Below, piece after piece: positions 17,901 through 26,340 of a stretch of DNA of 64,000 nucleotides (position 1 is its first letter; each line of letters starts with the position of its first letter). Under the pieces are notes generated by a model. The model was not told where the DNA came from and did not search any database. It saw nothing but the letters and a program-made list of their open reading frames with translations. A program made the position numbers and the translations under genes. This DNA comes from Candidatus Villigracilis affinis (lineage in GTDB: Bacteria; Chloroflexota; Anaerolineae; Anaerolineales; Villigracilaceae), in NCBI GenBank assembly GCA_016718275.1, contig JADKEA010000019.1, positions 248,001-312,000 on the forward strand. Direction: 5' to 3'.

Positions 17901-19798
17901 TCCACTTTGATCTCTGCGGCGATCTCGCCTTCGGCGGCAATCGCTTGAAAATAGGAACCATCGCCCTGCGGCAGATAAATGGCGCTGGTGGAAGCCGAGA
18001 GCAGGTCACGCGCATGATGGGCGATCTTATCCATCACATCCTTCAATTCAAGCGTGGATGAAATATCGCGCCCCACGTCATTGAGCACGGAGCTTTCCCG
18101 CGCACGCCGCTCCGCTTCGTTGAGCAGGCGCTGAGTCTCGTCGAAGAGGCGGGCATTTTCCAGCGCGATTGCCATCGAGTTGGCCAGAGTCTGCAGCAGG
18201 CGCAGGTCTGATTCCCTGAACGCGTTTTCTCTATCCACATTTTGCAGGGAGATGACGCCTTTCACCCGATTTCCCACCAGCATGGGCACATCCATGCGCG
18301 ATTGAATATCCTCCCCGCCGCCGAGGATGATGGAGCGTGTGCCGATCAGGCGTTCCTCTTCATCGGGCATGTTCGAATTAATGATGACAGGCTGGCGGGT
18401 ACGAATGACATACCCTGAAATTCCGCTGGGGGGCAGGGACTCCTGATCGAGACGTTTTCCTTTTTCGCTCAGGTATGGGAAATGACAGAGATTTTTTTCC
18501 GCGTCATAGGAAACGATCATCACGGTCTGTACATCGAAGATGCCTGCGATCTTTTCCCCGACCAACTCGTGGATCATATCGACATCAAGTTTGGAGGCGA
18601 GTTTCGCCTGCACGCTGTTGACGATCTCCAACTCGGCGCCGCGCTGGGTGCTTTCTTCCAGCAAACGCTGGGTTTCATTAAAGAGACGCGAATTTTCAAT
18701 GGCAATGGAGGCCTGGTCTGCGAACAATTGCAGCAGGCGCAGTTCGGAATTGGCGAAGGTACGCGGATCGGAGAAGTGAATATTCATCACACCGACCACA
18801 CGATGACGGAATTTGAGCGGCAGACCGATCAACGACCCTGTCCACTTTGATGGTGAACCCATGTAAAGCGGATGCGTGCGCATGTCTTCCACCAGCACGA
18901 TCTCGCCCGTCCTCGCCACGATATCGGTTAATCCGCCGGGGCGCGGCTTTGAAACAGGCACGTCTTTGATATCCCCATTGGCAATGGCCGTGCCGAAGAC
19001 CAGCTCTTCATTTTCATACAGGAACAAGTTGATATTCTCGATGCTCGGCATCAACTCGGATGTGTTTTGCAGGATCGAATCCAATACTGTGGAATATTCC
19101 AGATTCGATGACAGGTCGATGCTGGCCCTGCGGATCGCCTCAAGCTCGGCGTTGTGCTGTTCGGTTTCCTTGAGCAGGCGCTGGGTCTCATTCAGCAGGC
19201 GCGCATTTTCCAGCGCCGCGCTCATCGAGCTTGCCAGAGTCTCCAGCAGGCGCACATCGGATGGGCTGAACGAATTCTCGCGGTCCATGTTTTGCAGCGA
19301 GATCACACCGCGCACTTCATCGGCGGCGACCAGCGGCACATACAAAGCCGACTTGGGGATCAGCGGTCCCAGCACAAGCCGCGCGCCGTATTCCTGCATC
19401 TGTTCCCCGACCTTGTCATTGAACAGGAAGGTCTTTTTCACCCGCACGAGCGTCTTCATGAAATCGCTCATCGGGGCGGGGTCCAAATGTTCCCTGCCAA
19501 AACGGTCGATGTAATAATTGAAATATTGGATTTCGGTTTTCAGGTCGAACGACGCAATGATGGTCGTTTGCGCGCCGAAGAGGTCATGGATCTTATCCCC
19601 CACAAGCTCATATACCGCCTGCAATTCCAATTTGGAGGCGAGGCCGTCCTGCACGCTTTTGATGATCGCAAGCTCAGCTTCGCGCTGTTCCAACTCTTTG
19701 CGGATGCGCGCACTCGAAACTGATTTTGGAGCAGCAGCGGCGGACTTTTTCTTTAGCGGTTTTGGCGTTGCTTTTTTATTTTTTTCGGCTTTGGGCAT
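14969..19798 (-). CDS. Multi-GAF hybrid histidine kinase with two receivers
   Basis: This 1609-residue cytoplasmic kinase has a basic, Lys/Ala-rich N-terminus, then six GAF-type modules (about 43-205, 214-375, 390-550, 568-724, 733-901, 918-1076) linked by repeated helices of the type ENARLFDETQRLL. HisKA follows with H1105 in SHEIRTP, a HATPase domain (NLLSNAVKF, DTGIGL, GGTGLGLAISK), receiver 1 (D1400 in AILDMHMPEMDG) and receiver 2 (D1539 in ILMDVQMPEMDG). I chose the ATG at 19798, before MPKAEK, because AGAGG lies 7 bases upstream; a longer reading from 19948 has no such signal. There is no membrane segment. With the Hpt and receiver-cyclase genes downstream it forms a His-Asp-His-Asp relay. 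Confidence 0.93.
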   Translation of the reverse strand: MPKAEKNKKATPKPLKKKSAAAAPKSVSSARIRKELEQREAELAIIKSVQDGLASKLELQAVYELVGDKIHDLFGAQTTIIASFDLKTEIQYFNYYIDRFGREHLDPAPMSDFMKTLVRVKKTFLFNDKVGEQMQEYGARLVLGPLIPKSALYVPLVAADEVRGVISLQNMDRENSFSPSDVRLLETLASSMSAALENARLLNETQRLLKETEQHNAELEAIRRASIDLSSNLEYSTVLDSILQNTSELMPSIENINLFLYENEELVFGTAIANGDIKDVPVSKPRPGGLTDIVARTGEIVLVEDMRTHPLYMGSPSKWTGSLIGLPLKFRHRVVGVMNIHFSDPRTFANSELRLLQLFADQASIAIENSRLFNETQRLLEESTQRGAELEIVNSVQAKLASKLDVDMIHELVGEKIAGIFDVQTVMIVSYDAEKNLCHFPYLSEKGKRLDQESLPPSGISGYVIRTRQPVIINSNMPDEEERLIGTRSIILGGGEDIQSRMDVPMLVGNRVKGVISLQNVDRENAFRESDLRLLQTLANSMAIALENARLFDETQRLLNEAERRARESSVLNDVGRDISSTLELKDVMDKIAHHARDLLSASTSAIYLPQGDGSYFQAIAAEGEIAAEIKVDTIYLGQGIIGTLAQLGQGEFINDTNHDPRTIQIPGTPVETEERLMVAPLLTGDKVGGMMAVWRNGGNPFVEVDLDFLKRLSMQAAIAIQNASLFDFINKRANELSIINNMISGLDPKLDIQTIYDDVGSQIQKIFDAQTVVLTMYDKATNITHFPYIIENGERFYQEPLVLKDGMGGFSGHVIRTGKPIIANRNFEELSQKYNSMLLGTNPGDVVVRSGMWIPMMVANEVRGVVSLQNLEHEEAFSEADVRLLTTIANSLSVTIENARLFDETQRLLKETKRRAAQLEILNNIAQVLTQQLDVQTIIERVGDKIRELVMEDNVGIGLFDPESRSVTAHYVTRKNERIQTASFPINDFTIKSSMLGKSLVINRQSPALWKRFGANMTALNEIPKSVIMVPMVVGRDLIGGITIQNFEHENAYDESIITLMESIASSMATAIQNARLFEDARIARAAAEQANEAKSSFLATMSHEIRTPMNAVIGMSGLLLDTKLDNEQRDYAETIRNSGDALLAIINDILDFSKIEAGRMDIEHQPFELRDCVESSLDLVSARAVEKGIDLAYIFEGEIPPAIVGDVTRLRQIITNLLSNAVKFTEKGEVVLTVSSQRYKNGGTQEKALLNFSVRDTGIGLSKDGMSRLFQSFSQADSSTTRKYGGTGLGLAISKHLAEMMGGTMWATSEGMGKGSTFYFTVKAEVAELPPTQKRYYAGIQPELQNKHVLIVDDNATNRYILNVQTAKWGMTSRETDSPITALQWIEDGERFDVAILDMHMPEMDGLELAKKIRSKTKFPLVLFSSLGRREAGDENNIFAAYLTKPIKQSQLFDTLVGLFFKPSAYEEPPTVGRFKPDPQMAVRHPLSILLAEDNAVNQKLALRLLEQMGYRADVASNGIETIQSLERQPYDVILMDVQMPEMDGLEATRQIVARWVTKRPFIIGLTANAMQGDREMCMTAGMNHYIPKPIRVAELVDALLKARRVG

Positions 19799-19984
19799 GC
19801 GCACCTCTAAGATGGAATTCAGTTTACATACGGGCGGGAAAATCGTCAATAGCGGAAATAAAACAAACAGGCGATTCAGCCTGTTTGTCATCGTTTTGAA
19901 ATGGATTTTGCGCCTCGGACTCAGGGTGGGCCTGCTCCTGTCATCCAACCAGAATCAGCCCTGATGGAGCGCGAAAACGACGTT

Positions 19985-21178
19985 CTAAAAATACTTGGCG
20001 TACGCCTCGCCCAGCAGCTTTTCCAGATACGGCTTGACCTGCCAGAACGACTTCAAATTTCGATATTCCTCCACCCAGCGCGGATCGCCGGGCGGGGTGG
20101 TTTTCATGGAGCGGATCATCAGATTCTTGCCCGTATGCTCGATGGGGACGAACTGCGTCACATCGGTGCGGTAGCCCATGATGCGCAGCATGGTGGCGCG
20201 GAAGGTGTCTGTCAGAATATCGCCCATGCGCTCGAACAAAATGCCGTGATGGAAAACAGGCAGCATCTGACTCGGTGTCGGCGCATGAGACAACTGTTCC
20301 TGCAATTCGTGTTGACAACACGGCGCACAGACAATGACCTTGCTCTCCCATTGAATGCCTTTGGCGAGCGCATCGTCGGTGGCGGTATCGCAGGCGTGCA
20401 GGGCGAGGATGACATTCGGTTTCACTTCGGGTTCGTACTCTGCGATATAGCCGACCTCGAATGACAATCTATCCCAGCCCATGGCGGCAGCGGTTTGTTG
20501 ATGGCGTTCGATCAACTCGGCTTTTACATCCACACCTGTTACGTGGACATCGAGCTCCAGAATATTTCGCAGATAATAATAGACGGCGAAGGTGAGGTGG
20601 GCACTGCCACAGCCGAAGTCCACTACATTAACGGGCGACCCGCTCCAGGCGTCGAAGGATGCGGTCTCATCCAATAGTCGCAAAAACTCGTTGATCTGTT
20701 TGTGCTTGCGCTGCATATCCGCTTTGATGCGGCCATCCTTCGTCATGATTCCGACAGCCTCCAAAAATGGACGCGCGTTTTCATCGGAAAGGATGCGGTG
20801 CTTCTCGCGGTTGTGCGCCAGATTCACAGGCACGGGCACGGCGGCAGGTTTGAATTCGTTGACGATGGGCTTGCCCTTCTTCGAAACATTGACCTGCACA
20901 TTGCCCGCGTTGCTCTCTACAAAAATATTTCGGAAGGGCAGGGCCAGCAGTTCATCTACTCTGGCTTTGGCTTGTTTGAAGGGGTAATTTTGGGTGGTGT
21001 CTTTTTTTTCGTCGAAATACGAGAATTGCAATTGAACCTCGCCCTGAATTTCAACAGGGCGCACGATGACCTTTTCCCACTGGATGGAAAAGCCCTTTTG
21101 CCCGCCGCTAAAAGTTGCGCGGACAAAGGTCTCACGGGCGAGGATGCGTTCTCGAATCAGTTGCTTGAAATCGTCCAT
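19985..21178 (-). CDS. SAM-dependent methyltransferase, Methyltransf_32-like
   Basis: This 397-residue protein has a SAM-binding Rossmann fold in its second half: motif I VVDFGCGSAHLTF, the acidic loop in GVDVKAELI, and LHACDTATDDAL. The APCCQHEL motif with a Cys pair is typical of the Methyltransf_32 (METTL25/RRNAD1-like) group. The first 150 residues are an uncharacterised domain. Substrate is unknown; related proteins are thought to act on RNA. The gene stands alone on the minus strand, with a terminator just upstream belonging to the DUF1232 gene. Confidence 0.8.
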   Translation of the reverse strand: MDDFKQLIRERILARETFVRATFSGGQKGFSIQWEKVIVRPVEIQGEVQLQFSYFDEKKDTTQNYPFKQAKARVDELLALPFRNIFVESNAGNVQVNVSKKGKPIVNEFKPAAVPVPVNLAHNREKHRILSDENARPFLEAVGIMTKDGRIKADMQRKHKQINEFLRLLDETASFDAWSGSPVNVVDFGCGSAHLTFAVYYYLRNILELDVHVTGVDVKAELIERHQQTAAAMGWDRLSFEVGYIAEYEPEVKPNVILALHACDTATDDALAKGIQWESKVIVCAPCCQHELQEQLSHAPTPSQMLPVFHHGILFERMGDILTDTFRATMLRIMGYRTDVTQFVPIEHTGKNLMIRSMKTTPPGDPRWVEEYRNLKSFWQVKPYLEKLLGEAYAKYF

Positions 21179-21211
21179 GCGGCGAAGTATATCATTTGCG
21201 CAAACTCAAAT

Positions 21212-21234
21212 AAAAAGGCGGCTGTTAAGCCGCC
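21212..21234 (-). terminator. Intrinsic terminator after DUF1232 gene
   Basis: Read on the minus strand, a GGCGGC / GCCGCC stem with a six-base loop is followed by five T. It lies 12 bases after the stop of the DUF1232 gene. Confidence 0.85.
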
Positions 21235-21246
21235 AGATATCCCCTC

Positions 21247-21630
21247 TTAAACCTGCCCATCCTTCCAATCCTTATACTTGTGCAGATCCTGTTCGACCAA
21301 TATCAAACATGCGCCCATCACCGCCACATCGTCCAGTTGACCGATGATAGGCAGCATATCGGGCATCATGTCGAATGGATTGAACACATAGATCAGTGTG
21401 AAGACGATCGAAGCGATCGACCCGTATGGGATTTGACGATACGCCCCCGCCCAGTAATCCTTGACGATGGCGATCAGCAGTTTGCCATCTTCTACGAACC
21501 GCGCCAGCGGACCTTTGGCGCTGAATTTCCTTTGTATCTCTTCAGACCTGCTGATCACTTTTTCAACGTCTTTTGGTGTAACGTTTTGCGCCCCATCTTT
21601 TATATACTCTTCGCTCGGTTTGTTCAACAT
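21247..21630 (-). CDS. DUF1232 (YkvA-like) membrane protein
   Basis: This 127-residue protein carries the DUF1232 core: IVFTLIYVFNPFDMMPD followed by MLPIIGQLDDVAVMGACL, forming one or two membrane helices with the conserved P-D-x-x-P-D and G-x-x-D-D patterns. Function is unknown in the family. GGAG lies about ten bases before the ATG. It is followed by its own terminator and appears monocistronic. Confidence 0.85.
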   Translation of the reverse strand: MLNKPSEEYIKDGAQNVTPKDVEKVISRSEEIQRKFSAKGPLARFVEDGKLLIAIVKDYWAGAYRQIPYGSIASIVFTLIYVFNPFDMMPDMLPIIGQLDDVAVMGACLILVEQDLHKYKDWKDGQV

Positions 21631-21727
21631 CGCGACTTGCTCCTTTTCACTCTGCGGACTCTATGAGAGTGATGTGATTTCATTGTATCAAAAGAGGGGA
21701 CTAAAGCAAAACCCGCCTGTTCGTCTG

Positions 21728-22069
21728 TTACAGAGATCGTTGACTCCGCAGCCCTTGCACGATGACATCATCCAGCTCGAGTACAAACTCTGTCGAACTC
21801 TCGATCAGGGCAATGATCGCCTCGCGCGGACCCTGTTTCCACTCGTCACTGCCGTAAAAGGCATCCTGACTTTGCTGGCGATGGGCGAGGCTGTCGTATC
21901 TGCGGATAAGGTAGTAGGAGTTGTCATCGTGGGCGGATGGACCGAAATCAACCACGTCCACGTTCCAGCGTTTCAGCATGGGACCAGACTGTTCAACAAC
22001 GAGTTGATGAAACTTGTCACGGCTTGCTGGTTTCAGAGCATACGAGCGGAACTCAACCAGGTGCTTCAT
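21728..22069 (-). CDS. NIPSNAP-family protein
   Basis: This is a 113-residue ferredoxin-like alpha/beta barrel protein. It opens with the typical LVEFRSYALKPASRDKFHQL, has a central YYLIRRYDSLAHRQQSQDAFYGS stretch split by loops, and keeps the SDEWKQGP motif common in NIPSNAP/dimeric alpha-beta barrel proteins. Biochemical role is unknown; members are small stress or catabolism-associated proteins. It stands alone between the DUF1232 gene and a 300-base intergenic region. Confidence 0.8.
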   Translation of the reverse strand: MKHLVEFRSYALKPASRDKFHQLVVEQSGPMLKRWNVDVVDFGPSAHDDNSYYLIRRYDSLAHRQQSQDAFYGSDEWKQGPREAIIALIESSTEFVLELDDVIVQGLRSQRSL

Positions 22070-22147
22070 TTTTTATCATTGCTCCTTGTTGTTTTTATTT
22101 TATCAGTTGCTTCAGTTTGTGCCCGTTTGTAAATCCGCCCCACTCGT

Positions 22148-22214
22148 CCTCCTCCAAATGGGACATGATGATTTCACAAAATTTGCATACGTTTTTTTGT
22201 CCCATTTGGGGAGG
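22148..22214. repeat. Intergenic inverted repeat
   Basis: The gene-free stretch 22070-22372 holds an inverted repeat with arms at 22148-22165 and 22198-22214 (core CCAAATGGGACA / TGTCCCATTTGG) around a 32-base AT-rich spacer. It is followed by a GC-rich GGTGCCCGAAGGGCGG tract (22213-22228). It may be a mobile repeat unit or the end signal of the HAF gene. No gene is seen here. Confidence 0.6.
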
Positions 22215-22372
22215 TGCCCGAAGGGCGGAGGGGGCTGCCCGTTGACCAAATCCCTGTGCCAATCAGCATCTTTTTTCGTGCATGGATTCTTGCCGAATCA
22301 AACGGCATCCATTTACACCATGAATCTGTTTAAAGGATACTTTTTTGAATTCACTTTATCGAAACTTTATAT

Positions 22373-23506
22373 TTACTTTGTCCATACAACGGCGTGTGAT
22401 TCTTGATTCCCTTCAACGCCCCCTTGCCCCGCAATTTGTCCGTGATCATTAATGGAGTTGGCGGAAGTAAAAGAACCTCCCAATGTATCTAATTGGAACA
22501 TTTTGTTTTTTTGCCAAAGAACAGCCATGGATATTATTCCGTCATCGCTCTGCCCGACAATTTGCCCGCGCTCATTAATATCAATTGCTGCACTGTGGGA
22601 GCCGCCTGGCAATGTTCCCAGATCAGTCATAACTCCTCTTTCCCATAAGAAAGCGTGATGCTCTCCAGTTGCAGTCGTGCTGCCACCAACGATTTGTCCC
22701 TTTTCATTTATATCTTCAGGATGTGTGAGGTCTCCTCCCAGAGATCCCAGGTCTTTCATGACGCCCTTATACCAAATAAATGCATGACTGCTGCCTGTAT
22801 GCGTATCTCCGTAATACCCTAGAATCTGGCCTTTGTTATTAATGGCAACAGGGAAATAATCCGAGGATTCGTCCAATGTGCCAATGTCTATCATCACGCC
22901 CTTTTGCCAAAGAAATACGTGATTGGCCCCTGTCGCAGTCTCGCTGGTGCCAACAATTTGTCCCTTGTTATTAATTGCCATAGCATCGCTGTTTGCGCCG
23001 CCTAATGTCCCAAGGTCTGTCATGGTCCCCCTGCTAAACATAAACGCATGAACTTCACCTGATGCAGAGTCGCTGGCGCCAACGATCACCCCGTTCTCAT
23101 TAATATCGTTAGCCCAACTGATGGCGCCGCCGGGAAAGGTTCCCAGGTTGGTTATGGTGTCATCTTCCCAAAGGAAAGCTCCTCCCGCATCAGCAGAACT
23201 GTATCCAACGACTTGACCGCGATTATTAATTCCCCTTGCTTCTGTTTCGCCATTCTCGGTCAGGGATCCTAAATCTGTCATTGTTCCATTTCGCCAGATG
23301 AATGAGTGGCTTATTTCTTCTGCAGTAACACTCGTGCCTATGACGTCTCCTCGATTGTTGTTTGCAAATGCATAGCCAAATGGCCCGCCCAAAGTACCCA
23401 GATCGATTACGGAATATCCCTGATGGAGGGCATGTGCAGGCTGAAATGTGGTCAGAATTAATACCAATACTACGACCAGAGTCAGTTTATTTGCAGTTTG
23501 TTTCAT
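22373..23506 (-). CDS. Secreted HAF-repeat protein
   Basis: This 377-residue protein has a signal peptide (LTLVVVLVLILTTFQPAHA, about 9-27) and about eight tandem repeats of roughly 40 residues. Each combines a GxMxDLGTLGG-like half with an INxxGQIVGxS-like half, the pattern of extracellular HAF repeats. The fold is predicted to be a beta-propeller or solenoid. The role is unknown; these proteins are exported and often surface-associated. AAGGAG lies 9 bases before the ATG. Its low-GC upstream flank (23507-23640) is the likely promoter region but I see no convincing boxes. Confidence 0.85.
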   Translation of the reverse strand: MKQTANKLTLVVVLVLILTTFQPAHALHQGYSVIDLGTLGGPFGYAFANNNRGDVIGTSVTAEEISHSFIWRNGTMTDLGSLTENGETEARGINNRGQVVGYSSADAGGAFLWEDDTITNLGTFPGGAISWANDINENGVIVGASDSASGEVHAFMFSRGTMTDLGTLGGANSDAMAINNKGQIVGTSETATGANHVFLWQKGVMIDIGTLDESSDYFPVAINNKGQILGYYGDTHTGSSHAFIWYKGVMKDLGSLGGDLTHPEDINEKGQIVGGSTTATGEHHAFLWERGVMTDLGTLPGGSHSAAIDINERGQIVGQSDDGIISMAVLWQKNKMFQLDTLGGSFTSANSINDHGQIAGQGGVEGNQESHAVVWTK

Positions 23507-23642
23507 GATTTATCTCCTTGAATTGTATGAAGAATTTGATGAATGAAGTTTTAGGTTTTTTTAATATTCCATTACCCTCCTGAAATAAAGTTTGTACTGT
23601 TTGTTTTAAGTTCCCCAGTCCGTTAATTTTCAGACGGAGATG

Positions 23643-24099
23643 CTATTGTGGACTGACAATCCTCAATGTTGTTATTGCATCATTATCTGCAAGAAGCAAG
23701 GGCGCTTTCTCGTGGTTGCCCGCCGCAAGCAAGCTGGCGTTAACTTCTTTTATTGTGTATACGCCGGTTGGAGTTAGTAAATAAATTTGACATTGTTTTT
23801 TTTAGCGACAATGGGAACTCAGCGGTTAATTTCATTTTATCAATAAATCCACCTGCTATCATTACAAAATTGATCGAAGTCTTTCGTGTATTTTCGTCTT
23901 CGATCCCTCCCGGGGTTCCTCCGTACATACTCCCATCACCCAGGTTGGAACTGAAAATGGTTACCGTGCCTGCGCCGAGCCCAATATCCATTACAACGGC
24001 ATAGGGGACATTGCTTTCTGGCTGGAAAGCAATGCCCAAACCTTCGGACTTGGTTGTGAAACAAGTTTTTTTATTAATATCACACCTCCCTTTCCTCAT
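23643..24099 (-). pseudogene. Unknown protein gene interrupted by frameshift
   Basis: The first part (24099 to about 23804) reads in one frame through GLGIAFQPESNVPYAVV and IGLGAGTVTIFSSNLGDG to FPLSLKK. At a run of eight T (23796-23803, plus strand) the sensible reading passes to another frame, which continues as YLLTPTGVYTIKEVNA, LLAAGNHEKAPLLLADN and ends LRIVSPQ at a TAG at 23643-23645. Removing one base of the run restores a single protein of about 150 residues. I do not recognise the family. Its 5' end overlaps the 3' end of the upstream oxidoreductase gene by 20 bases; the true start is unclear. Confidence 0.5.
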
Positions 24100-25726
24100 C
24101 CTCCCGTGCCACCTCTCCGCGTTCCATCTTCCTCCTCAAATTCTCAGGCCACGCGGATACATCTTCCGAAGGCAAGAACGTTAGGCTTGCGCCGTGCTGA
24201 GTGAGAATATCGCGCGTGCGACAATTGAGCACGGCCTTGGCTGCGTTGATACCCGATTGGGTCACGCCTGCCACGCCGTGACTGAGCGTACTCGCGCCGC
24301 ACATATATAAACCTTCGAACTCGGTGCGCGGCGAGAAGGCCCACGGGCCCACCTGTTGCGGCGATTTCTCGATGCCGTATAAATTTCCGCGCGTGGCGTT
24401 GAGATAATGTTCATTCGTCAGCGGCGTGCCGAGGCTGTAAAACACAATGTGCTTGCTCAAGCCAGGCACGTGCTTCTCCAGTCCGCGCACCATGCGCCAC
24501 GCCAGGTCTTCCTTCATCGCTTCGTAGTCCGCGGGGCGCGAACCGTATTTCGTATGCGCAAATTGCTCGAAGGCCTCATAGCCCACAAACGCGAACGACT
24601 CGCAGGTGTGATGTCCCGAGTGCATTTTCGACGGGTCTTTCAACGTGGTCGCGGTCAGGAACATGCCAGGCGGAGTCTCATCTTTCAAGACAGCATCGGT
24701 TAATCCATCGGAATAAATTTTGTCCACATCGGCGTGGTCGTAGAACCAGTAATTGCCCGAGTCGAGTCCTGCTGCGCGCAGATCCATATCGGTGGCGAAG
24801 AACAGGCTTAGGCAAGAAGTCGAATATCGGACGGAATCAACTTTCCGCTTGAGTCGAGGCGAGAGCTTTTCCTTCCCAATTAATTGACCGAACGTTATCT
24901 CAGGGTCCGCATTGGAAATTACAACATCCGAACGGATCTCTTCGCCGCTGTCCAATTCCACGCCGATAACTTTTTTCTGCTCGACGAGAATCCGCTTCAC
25001 CCTACACTGAAGCCTGATCTCGCCACCAGACTTTTTCAGCGCCCTGACAAATGCGCGCGGCAAAGCGAACGCCCCGCCCAGCGGATAATATCCGCCGTTG
25101 AAATAATGATGCGTAATGCCCGCATGGACGAAGGCCGAAACCTTCGAGGGCGGCATGCCATGATCGCCAGATTGCGCCGCCAGCACGCCGCGCAAAATAG
25201 GATCGCTAACGTGGGCGTTGATCAAATCCGCGCCTGTGGCACGCATCCACTTAAGAATGGATGGCGCACTCGTCACCGCTTTTAGTGGATCGCTCAACTT
25301 GCCAATGTTCGAAAGCGATTCCATCATGTTGGTTAAATCAGCGAAATAAGAATCAATTCCCTTTGCTTCATGCGGAAAATGACTCTTCAGTCGTTCAATT
25401 AAATTTTCCTTGCCTTTGGGAAAATCCACGCGTTGATCACCGATGACCACATGATCGTAGCCATCAGGATTAAGTTCGCAGAAGGTCAGGTCTTGCGACA
25501 CGCCAAGCCCATCATAAATCCGACGCAGTCCGCCGCCCTCTTCCAACGACCCGATGTAATGCACGCCCGGGCTAAAGCGATAGCCTTCGAGCGTGAACGA
25601 ATGAGTCCAGCCACCGGGCCTGTCGTGCTGTTCGAGCACGATCACTTTTTTGCCAGCCTGTGCGAGTGCAACGGCGGCGGTGAGACCGCCTGCGCCTGAG
25701 CCGATGATGATTGCGTCGTAGTTCAT
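24080..25726 (-). CDS. CrtI/CrtISO-like FAD-dependent oxidoreductase
   Basis: This 548-residue flavoprotein begins YDAIIIGSGAGGLTAAVAL with the FAD-binding GxGxxG, followed by VIVLEQHDRPGGWTHSF, the signature of the phytoene desaturase / carotenoid isomerase / retinol saturase group. The C-terminal GVTQSGINAAKAVL is the second FAD segment. The substrate is probably a polyene or other hydrophobic compound, but no carotenoid genes are nearby to confirm it. The ATG at 25726 is preferred to one at 25738 because GGAGG falls between them, correctly spaced for the former. Confidence 0.85.
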   Translation of the reverse strand: MNYDAIIIGSGAGGLTAAVALAQAGKKVIVLEQHDRPGGWTHSFTLEGYRFSPGVHYIGSLEEGGGLRRIYDGLGVSQDLTFCELNPDGYDHVVIGDQRVDFPKGKENLIERLKSHFPHEAKGIDSYFADLTNMMESLSNIGKLSDPLKAVTSAPSILKWMRATGADLINAHVSDPILRGVLAAQSGDHGMPPSKVSAFVHAGITHHYFNGGYYPLGGAFALPRAFVRALKKSGGEIRLQCRVKRILVEQKKVIGVELDSGEEIRSDVVISNADPEITFGQLIGKEKLSPRLKRKVDSVRYSTSCLSLFFATDMDLRAAGLDSGNYWFYDHADVDKIYSDGLTDAVLKDETPPGMFLTATTLKDPSKMHSGHHTCESFAFVGYEAFEQFAHTKYGSRPADYEAMKEDLAWRMVRGLEKHVPGLSKHIVFYSLGTPLTNEHYLNATRGNLYGIEKSPQQVGPWAFSPRTEFEGLYMCGASTLSHGVAGVTQSGINAAKAVLNCRTRDILTQHGASLTFLPSEDVSAWPENLRRKMERGEVAREDEEREV

Positions 25727-25751
25727 GGTGTCCTCCATATGGTGTTCGGCA

Positions 25752-25816
25752 GGCTAAAGCCCGGCCTCAGTTCGTGGAAGTCCGCTAAAGCGGACTCGGC
25801 TGGTAGCCCAAGGGCT
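25752..25816. repeat. Cluster of three small intergenic hairpins
   Basis: Three inverted repeats follow one another between two minus-strand genes: 25752-25761 (GGC-TAAA-GCC), 25779-25796 (AGTCCGC-TAAA-GCGGACT) and 25805-25816 (AGCCC-AA-GGGCT). Two share the TAAA loop. This resembles a palindromic intergenic repeat family rather than a simple terminator, as no T run follows on either strand. Confidence 0.55.
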
Positions 25817-25843
25817 TTCATTCTGAGGAAGGACTTCGTCGTG

Positions 25844-26320
25844 CTAACTTGTCTTCTCCTCCAAATCAATTTTCCGCGCCACATAATTTTCATAATCAGG
25901 TACCAGTCTGTCGTACAGACTATCCATGAGTGGAGAGGAGATCATGAAATCTGCGGAAGCTCGGTTGTTGGCAATGGGGATATTCCACACAACCGCCATA
26001 CGCAACAACGCCTTCACATCGGGGTCATGCGGCTGAGGTTCCAGCGGGTCCCAGAAAAAGATGAGGAAATCGATTTTGTTTTCCACGATCTTCGCACCGA
26101 TCTGTTGGTCGCCGCCGAGCGGTCCGCTTTTGAGTTTGGTGATCTTGAAACCAAGTTCTTTTTCCAGTAGTTTCCCCGTTGTGCCTGTTGCATAAATCTG
26201 ATGATGCGATAGCAGCACGCTGTTGAATTTTGCCCATTCCAACAGGTCACGTTTCATGTTGTCATGTGCCACAAGGGCGATCTTCTTGTCGTGCTCCATT
26301 GGGATTTTCTTATGAGGCAT
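25844..26320 (-). CDS. mgsA: Methylglyoxal synthase
   Basis: This 158-residue enzyme converts dihydroxyacetone phosphate to methylglyoxal and phosphate, a bypass of lower glycolysis. The family signatures are complete: IALVAHDNMK (H19, D20), phosphate-binding ATGTTG (45-50), LKSGPLGGDQQIGA with the catalytic base D71, and FWDPLEPQPHDPDVKALLR with H98 and D101. Length matches the usual 150-155. GGAG lies 5 bases before the ATG at 26320. It lies downstream of an ABC ATPase gene across a 97-base region filled by an inverted repeat, so it may be separately transcribed. Confidence 0.96.
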   Translation of the reverse strand: MPHKKIPMEHDKKIALVAHDNMKRDLLEWAKFNSVLLSHHQIYATGTTGKLLEKELGFKITKLKSGPLGGDQQIGAKIVENKIDFLIFFWDPLEPQPHDPDVKALLRMAVVWNIPIANNRASADFMISSPLMDSLYDRLVPDYENYVARKIDLEEKTS

Positions 26321-26340
26321 ACTGCTCCTATTTGTGTGGG

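Noticed and set aside
19799..19948. Extended N-terminus of the hybrid kinase from 19948
   Set aside because: The extra 50 residues look random and no ribosome site precedes that start, while AGAGG precedes the ATG at 19798.
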